Shown here piece after piece: positions 43,741-50,872 of a stretch of DNA of 64,000 nucleotides. Under the pieces are notes generated by a model. That model was not told the origin of the DNA. It was given only the letters and a program-made list of their open reading frames with translations, and ran no database searches. The translations under genes and the position numbers were made by a program. Origin of the DNA: Planctomycetota bacterium (GTDB lineage Bacteria; Planctomycetota; Planctomycetia; Pirellulales; Pirellulaceae); assembly GCA_026692905.1 (NCBI GenBank), contig JAPLNL010000098.1, positions 1 to 64,000 on the forward strand, written 5' to 3'. Each line of letters begins with the position of its first letter. The first letter of the stretch is position 1.

Positions 43741-44760
43741 TTACGAAGCCCTGCGTATCGAATGGGAATTGACCGAAAGCGGCTGCAGATGATTCGATCC
43801 ATCTTTGCCCATCGCCGCGGGATAGATACCAACAGTGTCGCTCTCAATCCAAAGCGGTCGGCCCTTGACTTCCTCATAAATCCGTCCGATGTACTCACCG
43901 ATGATGCCAACGCACACTAACTGTACCCCGCCTAAAAACAAGACGGAAATGACAATCGTTGCGAAACCAGGAGCTGGGGCAAGACCGATCGAAGCGAACC
44001 AATCTCCCATCCATCTTTGCAACAGAGTAAAGGCCGCACCAAGAAATGCGATGGTCGATACAGCCAGACCCAAATAAGTGGCAAGCCTAAGTGGGATCGT
44101 AGAAAACGAAAGCACGCCATCCGACGCCAATTGCAACAGTTTCTTAAATGTGTATTGCGGTACACCAGCGGCTCTCGCATGTCTTTCGTATTCAATTCCA
44201 ATTTGTCGAAACCCTGCCCAAGCTCGCATCCCTCGGATGAATCGATTCTGTTCCGGCATTTGTCGGAGTACAGAAACAACCTTTTGGTCCATAAGGCAAA
44301 AGTCACCTGAATCGAGAGGAATCGTTGTTTGGGATAAAAGAGCAAGGCCTCGGTAAAAAAGGTAGTAGCACATTCGCTTGTACCAAACCTCCTTGCGCTT
44401 CCGCCTTACCGCGTAAACAACTTCAAAGCCCTCTCGCCATTTGTCAATGAATCGATAAAGCTCTTCCGGTGGGTCCTGAAGGTCGGCATCGATTACAAAT
44501 ACAGCGTCTCCTTTTGCATGTGCGAGGCCTGCAGAGACGGCTTTCTGATGTCCAAAATTGCGAGCAAATCGAACCAATTTCCAACGACTATCGCCCTGCG
44601 CAATCTCTTTCAGTCGCGCCCAAGTTGAATCGCGCGAGCCATCATCCACGCAAATAGCTTCCCAAGGCTCATTCCATTGATCGGCGGCAGCGACCAATCT
44701 CGACGCAAGTTGCGACAGAACGGCTTCCTCGTTGAAGCATGGGATCACTATCGAAATCAT
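43741..44760 (-). CDS. Polyprenyl-phosphate glycosyltransferase (GT2, GtrB/ArnC-like)
   Basis: A 339-residue GT2 enzyme. ISIVIPCFNEEAVL opens the GT-A domain; AICVDDGSRDSTW, GHQKAVSAGLAHAKGDAVFVIDADLQDPPE carries the DxD (DAD) motif; two membrane helices follow near 230-255 and 265-300. It should load a sugar from a nucleotide donor onto undecaprenyl phosphate at the inner face of the membrane. ATG at 44760 with AAGGA upstream is preferred over the TTG at 44766. First gene of the operon; the following flippase-like and GT-C proteins fit a carrier-loading, flipping and transfer route. Confidence 0.92.
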   Translation of the reverse strand: MISIVIPCFNEEAVLSQLASRLVAAADQWNEPWEAICVDDGSRDSTWARLKEIAQGDSRWKLVRFARNFGHQKAVSAGLAHAKGDAVFVIDADLQDPPEELYRFIDKWREGFEVVYAVRRKRKEVWYKRMCYYLFYRGLALLSQTTIPLDSGDFCLMDQKVVSVLRQMPEQNRFIRGMRAWAGFRQIGIEYERHARAAGVPQYTFKKLLQLASDGVLSFSTIPLRLATYLGLAVSTIAFLGAAFTLLQRWMGDWFASIGLAPAPGFATIVISVLFLGGVQLVCVGIIGEYIGRIYEEVKGRPLWIESDTVGIYPAAMGKDGSNHLQPLSVNSHSIRRAS

Positions 44761-45303
44761 TCCCAATTCCTTTCAGGCATAAGTTGCGTCCATTGCAACG
44801 TGGTTCAGATGCCTGGCAACTTAGTGAATTCAAGCAAGAGAGACAAGATCAGTCATCCATGAATCTTGATTGCTATCTATCGCCCTGAAAGGTTGGAGGC
44901 CATCTAACTGTCGAACCCAATCCAGCGCTTGGAATATATTGGGAGGGCGAGGCCACCGCTGTAAACATCTTTGCAAAGTCAATTCCATTGAAAACCTTAG
45001 GGAGGGCGAGGCTCCTGCCGAGCCAACGGTACAAAGGTTCGGCAGGAGCCTCACCCTCCCGAGCAATGAATGACTTAGGTAAACTTGTTGGAAACATGTT
45101 TACAGCAGGAGCCTCGCCCTCCATTTGGAATTGCAAGCAATTCCAAAGCGAATGTGAGGCGGCCACTGTGGAAGGAACGTAGTTTCAGCATTAGCGGCAT
45201 TGACCTTCATCGCGATGAGGCGATAAGTTGCCTGCCATGCGTACGGTTTTAGGGAGAAAACGGTGGTCATTGCGCCATCTCAAAAAGGCTGGCTTTCGTT
45301 GAT
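44761..45303. other. 543-bp divergent gap containing family C repeats
   Basis: No gene is supported. A full family C palindrome is at 44998-45062, with partial copies at about 44940-44957 and 45105-45123; GACTTTGCAAAG-type sequence separates them. Promoters for the glycosylation operon (minus) and the first GT4 gene (plus) must lie near the two ends. Confidence 0.6.
44998..45062. repeat. Family C palindrome, full copy
   Basis: GGGAGGGCGAGGCTCCTGCC-GA and TTCGGCAGGAGCCTCACCCT-CCC form a long imperfect hairpin. Partial copies flank it on both sides, as if the element had been duplicated locally. Confidence 0.88.
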
Positions 45304-46668
45304 ATGCAAAAATCCGATGACAAGACAATGCCTCGCCGAATCTTTATTGATGGGACATACTCGCTTTGCAGCGGGAAGAACTCTGGAATCGAACGCGTTG
45401 TTCGAAGCATTATTCGGGAGTCGGCAGATACCGGAGGCGCAGCCAAAGTAGCAACAGTGCTTTCGTATGGCAATCGTTTTTTTCGATTAGACGCAAAACA
45501 GATCCGAGGGTTGTCCAGATGCGCAGCGTTCCAACGGAGCGCCGCGGCTCAGATGCCCGATGCTTACCGATGGTTAGCGAACTTTGTCTGCTGGCTTTTG
45601 CCATTCCTCTCGGTACGCAAGTGCCTTCTGCCCGATGCAGGGCATCTCGGTTTATTCAAATTGGCTCACTCTTTTTTTGAAAAACGAGCGAGAAAAAACG
45701 CCGCTAGCAATACGAGGGAAATTCAATTTGGCCCTGGTGATATTCTTTTGCTACCTGATGCCTATTGGGCAAAAATGAATATCTGGCCCGTCGTCGAACG
45801 AGCGCGACAAAGTGGCGTTACGGTCGCTTCGGTTGTCTACGACTTGATCCCAATAACTCACGAGGAGTTCGTTGGTGACGGAATGAAAGCCAAGTTCATC
45901 GAGTATCTTCGATGCCTAGCGACGCATTCAGACCTGATCATCGCAATCTCGGACACCGTACGAGAACAACTCCGAAGCTACCTTCCACAGATCTGCGTGC
46001 CGGGTGCTTACTGCAGCGACATCCGTTCGTTCACATTGGGAGCTGAATTTGCAACGGCGGAAGGCAATTCGAGTCAGGAATTGAAGGAGTTGTTTGGTAA
46101 CGCGGAAAATAGCCCCTATCTGATGGTTGCAACTTTCGAGCCTCGCAAGAATCACAAATACCTAGTCGATGCCTTTGAAGCACTTTGGGAAACGCACCCC
46201 CACCTAAAGCTATGCTTGGTAGGACGAGTCGGTTGGCTATGTGATGATCTTTTGGCAAGGCTGGAAAACCATGCCGCCAGAAACCGTCAGCTTTTTGTTT
46301 TTCATGGCATAACAGACGCCGAACTTCAGTATTGCTATCAATCTAGCCGAGGAGTCATTTTTCCGTCCATCGTTGAGGGGTTCGGGCTTCCCATCGTCGA
46401 ATCCCTTTGGCATGGTAAAAAAACGTTTGCTAGCGATACGTTGATCCACCGCGAAGTTGGAAAAGAAGATTGTACTTACTTCGAACTGGGGAATCCCGCA
46501 TCGCTGGTTGAAGAAATTTTGGAATGGGAAAAGCAGTTGGAATCAGGCATCCCCCGCCTACCAGTTCGCCAGCCGATCTCATGGGCAGAAAGCTATAAAC
46601 AGTTGCTCGATTGCTGTCTCGATGCCTACAAAATCCAATCCCAATCGCAAAAAATGCGAGCTGCCTAA
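45304..46668 (+). CDS. GT4 glycosyltransferase, first of a tandem pair
   Basis: A 454-residue GT-B fold glycosyltransferase. N-terminal RRIFIDGTYSLCSGKNSGIERVVRSI, then VASVVYDLIPITHEEF, PYLMVATFEPRKNHKYLVDAF, and the donor-binding E-x7-E motif PSIVEGFGLPIVESLWHGK near 370-388. There is no signal or membrane segment, so it acts in the cytoplasm or at the membrane face. It is closely similar over its whole length to the next gene. No obvious ribosome binding site; ATG at 45331 is an alternative start. It faces away from the glycosylation operon and may add to the same glycan. Confidence 0.88.
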   Translation: MQKSDDKTMPRRIFIDGTYSLCSGKNSGIERVVRSIIRESADTGGAAKVATVLSYGNRFFRLDAKQIRGLSRCAAFQRSAAAQMPDAYRWLANFVCWLLPFLSVRKCLLPDAGHLGLFKLAHSFFEKRARKNAASNTREIQFGPGDILLLPDAYWAKMNIWPVVERARQSGVTVASVVYDLIPITHEEFVGDGMKAKFIEYLRCLATHSDLIIAISDTVREQLRSYLPQICVPGAYCSDIRSFTLGAEFATAEGNSSQELKELFGNAENSPYLMVATFEPRKNHKYLVDAFEALWETHPHLKLCLVGRVGWLCDDLLARLENHAARNRQLFVFHGITDAELQYCYQSSRGVIFPSIVEGFGLPIVESLWHGKKTFASDTLIHREVGKEDCTYFELGNPASLVEEILEWEKQLESGIPRLPVRQPISWAESYKQLLDCCLDAYKIQSQSQKMRAA

Positions 46669-46899
46669 TGACACAGCCAACAAAAGTCAAAGCGGTAAGC
46701 ACATTCCTCACTAGGAATCATTATCAGCGGACGGCACGACGGAGCGTGCCTGCTCCTTTTGCATGTTGAGAAAATGCTCACTTGACTTACTCCCTCACTA
46801 TTTGATAACAAACTGCCTGATGGGTTTTCATTCAATTCAATCCAGATCAGTGCGCATTGATCTGCGGTGTGTTCCCAATCGAACCAAAGCGATGAAACA

Positions 46900-48282
46900 A
46901 TGACTTCGACCTTTCGCAAAATGCAGGCAAACCCAAATCAGCCGAGTCGGTTGTTTTTGGATGCTTCGCATACCATTGCGTCAGGAAAGAACTCTGGGAT
47001 TGAACGAGTAGTCAGGAACATACTGTCCGAGTGTGGGCGTTGGTGCGAGGTCGAAGGACTGCCGAGACCTCAGTTAGTAACGCATTGTTCAGATCGATTT
47101 GTCGCCGTCGACGAAAAACAGGCTGGCAAGTATAAGAAGCTCGCCGCGGTCGAATCCAACATACATCGATTCCTCCCCACTTGGTACAGCCCCATTGCGA
47201 ATTGGATTTGCAAATGGTCTGGTTCGAAGCGGATCAAGAAATGGTTGATGCCTCAAGCCGGGCATTTGGGAATTTTTAAACTTCCGCATTCGGCTTGGTC
47301 CAAATCCATTCAACGATCTCTGTCGCGTCAAGCCTCCACAATCGAGCCCAACGAAAACGACCTCTTTGTTCTCCCTGACGCGTATTGGACCAAGCGTGGC
47401 GTTTGGCAAGCGGCAGCTTTGGCGAGAATGAATGGCGCCACCATTGCCACCGTCATCTATGACCTCATTCCGTTAACACATCCACAATATGTTGGTGCAA
47501 AACGCACTGAGGGCTTTCGCAAGTACCTTCACCAGGCGATTGAAAACTCGGACCTGCTTGTCACGATTTCTCAAACAGTCGAAATCGAGATTAAGGACTA
47601 CATTGAAAGGAATCGTTCCTCATTGGCCAGTGTTCCCTCCGCTATTCGGCATTTGACTCTTGGCGCAGAATTAAAACTGGTCGAGGGGGACATTCGTCCG
47701 GATGTCCGCCAGCTGTTCACGAAGGACCTTCACCAGAATCCCTACTTGATGGTTGCGACGTTCGATCCTCGAAAGAACCACCATTATCTCCTGGATGCCT
47801 TTGATCTGCTTTGGCAGTCACGAGAAGACCTGCGATTGTGCCTTATCGGACGAGTGGGGTCACTCTGTGAAGATGTCGTTCAACGAATCCGAAACCACCC
47901 ACGGTACGGCAAGCAGCTTTTCGCATTTCACGATATCAAAGACTCGGACCTGCAGCATTGTTACAAATCATGCCGCGGAGTGATTTTTCCTTCGATCGTC
48001 GAAGGCTTTGGATTGCCGATTGTAGAATCATTGTGGTTTGGCAAGAAAACCTTCGCCAGCGATACTCCGATCCACAGGGAAGTTGGTAAGACGGATTGTG
48101 TGTACTTTGACTTGGAAGACCCCAACTCACTCGTAGACGAAATCAAAAAGTGGGAACAGATCGCCGATGCATTCAATGGCATGCTGCCAATTCGAAAACC
48201 AACAACTTGGGAAGAATGTAGTCGGGTTTTGATTTCCCATTGTGTTAGCGCTCAGCAATCTATCAAGAGCCGCGCCGCCTAA
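46900..48282 (+). CDS. GT4 glycosyltransferase, second of a tandem pair
   Basis: A 460-residue paralogue of the preceding gene, aligning from FLDASHTIASGKNSGIERVV through MVATFDPRKNHHYLLDAF to PSIVEGFGLPIVESLWFGKK and a common C-terminal WEECSRVLISHC. The shared unusual GKNSGIERVVR signature suggests an old duplication with different acceptor use. The frame opens at GTG 46867; the ATG at 46900 is a better match to the paralogue's length. A 230-bp spacer without recognisable features separates the two. A palindromic family A element lies downstream. Confidence 0.88.
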   Translation: MTSTFRKMQANPNQPSRLFLDASHTIASGKNSGIERVVRNILSECGRWCEVEGLPRPQLVTHCSDRFVAVDEKQAGKYKKLAAVESNIHRFLPTWYSPIANWICKWSGSKRIKKWLMPQAGHLGIFKLPHSAWSKSIQRSLSRQASTIEPNENDLFVLPDAYWTKRGVWQAAALARMNGATIATVIYDLIPLTHPQYVGAKRTEGFRKYLHQAIENSDLLVTISQTVEIEIKDYIERNRSSLASVPSAIRHLTLGAELKLVEGDIRPDVRQLFTKDLHQNPYLMVATFDPRKNHHYLLDAFDLLWQSREDLRLCLIGRVGSLCEDVVQRIRNHPRYGKQLFAFHDIKDSDLQHCYKSCRGVIFPSIVEGFGLPIVESLWFGKKTFASDTPIHREVGKTDCVYFDLEDPNSLVDEIKKWEQIADAFNGMLPIRKPTTWEECSRVLISHCVSAQQSIKSRAA

Positions 48283-48325
48283 GGCGAGGGCATCCAACAC
48301 GCTGGCTGGTTTCGTTTGGAACATA

Positions 48326-48348
48326 GCGAAAGTCGTCAAGACTTTCGG
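48326..48348. repeat. Family E palindrome
   Basis: GAAAGTC-GTCAA-GACTTTC, an exact small hairpin. The reverse-complement form GAAAGTC-TTGAC-GACTTTC is at about 50811-50829. Confidence 0.65.
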
Positions 48349-48365
48349 CAAATTTCTTTGTTCCG

Positions 48366-48426
48366 CTAGCACGACGCGCAAGCTAGTGAATTGGATAATA
48401 GATTCACTAGCTTGCGCGTCGTGCTA
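48366..48426. repeat. Family A palindrome, most complete copy
   Basis: A near-perfect 25-bp inverted repeat: TAGCACGACGCGCAAGCTAG-TGAAT, a ten-base loop TGGATAATAG, then ATTCACTAGCTTGCGCGTCG-TGCTA. It sits between convergent genes, 28 bases past the stop of the MnmE-like GTPase, and could act as a terminator for both sides. Confidence 0.93.
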
Positions 48427-48454
48427 ATGCAGTTTTCAAATTGCCGCCTAACAA

Positions 48455-49606
48455 CTAGCTCATTCCCAACTCTCGCATCCACGTCGCGATTTTTTCGCGA
48501 TGGCGTTGCCGAAATGGAACGGCGTCGCCTGGGCTTAGAGACTGCGGGACCAACACCGATACGACAACACGCATTAACTCAACCAAGCCCTCCTCCGTAA
48601 CGCTGCTCGTCTTCACACGGCGATTTAGGAGTTCTGAGTCCTTTCCATCAAAACGGCAGAAATCGACTTCATTCGGATATGCCAAATCGGACTTGGTCGT
48701 TACAAGGATCACCCGCTCTGAGCACTGAGCCAGGATCTCATCGTGTGTTTTCGTCCAACCAGAGACAGGATCGACTAATAGCAGTGTGCAATCAGCTGAT
48801 GCAATGCGCTCAAGCGATTGCTGAATTCCGGTTGCCTCGATGGAATCCGTTGCTGTTCGGATGCCTGCGCTGTCGACCAGTTCGATCGGCCATCCATCAA
48901 AGCTGGTGTGTTCTGTCAGCAGGTCACGGGTCGTACCTGCTTGTTCGTGAACAATGGCACGAGTGTAGCCTAACAACAAATTAAGCAAGCTGCTTTTTCC
49001 GACGTTAGGCGGTCCCGCCAATACAACTCGCCATGGTTCAATCAAGTGGCTGCCCAACATCGACCGATCGTTGAGTTGACCGAGTCGGAGCTTGGCGTCG
49101 GCTAGGTTTCCTTCCATCAGCAGTGACTGGATCGCATCGAACTCTCTTTTGAGCCCGCCGCGATATTGGTCTAGCAGGATGGCAGTCGTACGTTGCGTAG
49201 CCGCCAAAGAGATATCTTCTCGAGCCTCGGCAACAGTGATGTCCTCTTCTACGCCTGATTCGCACTGAAACGGGGATTGGGTAACCGCTCCAAACGACAT
49301 CAAAATTTTAACGAGCGTTTCGGCAGCTAGTCGGCCGCCGTGGCAATGGAGTTCTACGCGTTGCTCACCCGTTCGGCAAACCACGATGGACTCACCGCAG
49401 CCGCCTTCCTCGTTCTGCGTAAAGCCGTACCGAATCGCGTTGATCGCTAAAGGGCTATTGCCAGCGTTAGGACTCCAGCATCGGGCCGCGAACTCCAACG
49501 CCCGAGGACCATCGAGCGCCAGGATCGCGATTGCGGCTGGCGACCGACTCGTCAGTTGAGCAACGAAAGTTACTCCGTCGCCGGAGGTAGGTATTGATTG
49601 GTTCAC
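48455..49606 (-). CDS. Divergent, C-terminally short MnmE-like GTPase
   Basis: A 383-residue protein with the MnmE order: an N-terminal folate-binding-like domain (VELHCHGGRLAAETL), a helical part and an inserted Ras-like G domain with P-loop GPPNVGKSS (198-206), GTTRD (224-228), DSAG (245-248) and TKSD (304-307). After RHREKIATWMRELG it stops about 60-70 residues before the usual end, so the last helices and the FCIGK motif with the catalytic Cys are missing. The SYTGED motif of the N-terminal domain is also not conserved. GTP hydrolysis seems likely; tRNA U34 modification does not, by itself. Start GTG at 49606, three bases after the esterase stop. Confidence 0.8.
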   Translation of the reverse strand: MNQSIPTSGDGVTFVAQLTSRSPAAIAILALDGPRALEFAARCWSPNAGNSPLAINAIRYGFTQNEEGGCGESIVVCRTGEQRVELHCHGGRLAAETLVKILMSFGAVTQSPFQCESGVEEDITVAEAREDISLAATQRTTAILLDQYRGGLKREFDAIQSLLMEGNLADAKLRLGQLNDRSMLGSHLIEPWRVVLAGPPNVGKSSLLNLLLGYTRAIVHEQAGTTRDLLTEHTSFDGWPIELVDSAGIRTATDSIEATGIQQSLERIASADCTLLLVDPVSGWTKTHDEILAQCSERVILVTTKSDLAYPNEVDFCRFDGKDSELLNRRVKTSSVTEEGLVELMRVVVSVLVPQSLSPGDAVPFRQRHREKIATWMRELGMS

Positions 49607-49609
49607 TCG

Positions 49610-50518
49610 CTATTTCTGTGCATTTGGAGTCACAAACTGCTTGCCCTCAAGCCAGCGTCGGCAAACGTTCGGCCATTCCGAAGTACCTTGAATCGTTTTG
49701 GCTAGTCCCTTGCCATGGGAGCCTTTTTCGAAAACATGCAGCTCACCTGACACACCGTTTCGCAACATGGCGGCGAAGAATGCGACTGAGTTTTGAGGCA
49801 CAACCCCTTTGTCTTCGAGCGTGTGAAACAGAAACGTCGGAGGCGTATCCTTGGTTACGTTGAGATCGCTCTGGAAGGATTCGACCAATTTAGGAGCTGG
49901 CGATTCGCCAAGTAAATTTTTTTCGCTGCCTTTATGTGTTCCTGGTTGTCCAAACAAGATCACTGGATAGGCCAAGATTCCGTAGTCGGGTCGCGAGGAT
50001 TCATGTTCGATAGGGTCAGCGTTAGTGGGATCACCAGAGGCGAATCGGGTCAAAACGGTGGATACCAAATGTCCACCTGCCGAAAAGCCCATGATGCCGA
50101 CTTTCGCAGGATCGACGTTCCATTCTTTGGCATTGGTGCGGACCATACGGATCGTCCGTTGTGCATCTTGCAAGGGTGCAGGATGGCCGTACCCTTTTCC
50201 TCTATGGCGGTAGTCGCAGATGATCGCGGCCAAACCCATTTCGTTGGCCCATTCGGCAATTTCCTGGCCCTCGTGTCCCATTGCCAAGTTGCCGTAACCG
50301 CCACCAGGGCAAATGATCAAAGCACCGGTTGGTTTTTCGCTGGACGGCAATCGAACTTTTGCCATCGGTATGTCTTTGGCCTCGTTGCCGTTGGCGCCTG
50401 GAGCTCCTTTTTCCCAAAGCGGGAGCTCAAAAGACTTGGGGGGCTCAGCGTTCAAGGAAGCGGCGATTGAGATCGCAAGGAATACGAAAAAAAGCGTCAA
50501 CAGTGGAAATCGTTGCAT
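49610..50518 (-). CDS. Exported alpha/beta hydrolase, acetylxylan-esterase-like
   Basis: A 302-residue esterase of the BD-FAE / Axe2-like group common in planctomycetes. Signal peptide at 1-24 (LLTLFFVFLAISIAASLNA). Oxyanion motif ICPGGGYGNLAMGHEG, nucleophile Ser in IMGFSAGGHL, then FLFHTLEDKGV with the catalytic Asp and GSHGKG with the His. It probably removes acetyl groups from plant or algal polysaccharides outside the cytoplasm. The ATG at 50518 gives the signal peptide; the frame is open further upstream but without coding character. mnmE-like gene follows at three bases. Confidence 0.88.
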   Translation of the reverse strand: MQRFPLLTLFFVFLAISIAASLNAEPPKSFELPLWEKGAPGANGNEAKDIPMAKVRLPSSEKPTGALIICPGGGYGNLAMGHEGQEIAEWANEMGLAAIICDYRHRGKGYGHPAPLQDAQRTIRMVRTNAKEWNVDPAKVGIMGFSAGGHLVSTVLTRFASGDPTNADPIEHESSRPDYGILAYPVILFGQPGTHKGSEKNLLGESPAPKLVESFQSDLNVTKDTPPTFLFHTLEDKGVVPQNSVAFFAAMLRNGVSGELHVFEKGSHGKGLAKTIQGTSEWPNVCRRWLEGKQFVTPNAQK

Positions 50519-50708
50519 GATGGTGGTTGATGGGTCGCCCAAGATTTGGAGGCAAGGTGTCGGGAGTTGATCTTTGTGAGCGTTGCCAAAAGGTATTAGC
50601 AAGGCGGTCATTCTTTTGGTAGCGAAACGCGTTAAGCGTTTGGGTCGTGTCGACATACGCATATCGGCATGAGTCTTCGAGTGAAATAAACCAATAGCCA
50701 TTGTTCGA

Positions 50709-50756
50709 TAGCCCCGGTTCTCGACGAATGTCAAGCAACTGGAAAACCGGGGCTAG
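50709..50756. repeat. Long hairpin upstream of the esterase gene
   Basis: TAGCCCCGGTT and AACCGGGGCTA (11-bp perfect stem) enclose a 25-base loop. A family E hairpin (about 50811-50829) follows. Both lie between the 941-aa gene and the esterase on the minus strand; the lack of a T run makes intrinsic termination uncertain. Confidence 0.6.
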
Positions 50757-50872
50757 TAGCGCCCAACGGCTAATCAGCACGAAAAAACATGCGGATATGC
50801 TATGGAGCCGAAAGTCTTGACGACTTTCGCTACGAGAACCATTTCCGCTTACGGACTATTGTAACCCAAAAA

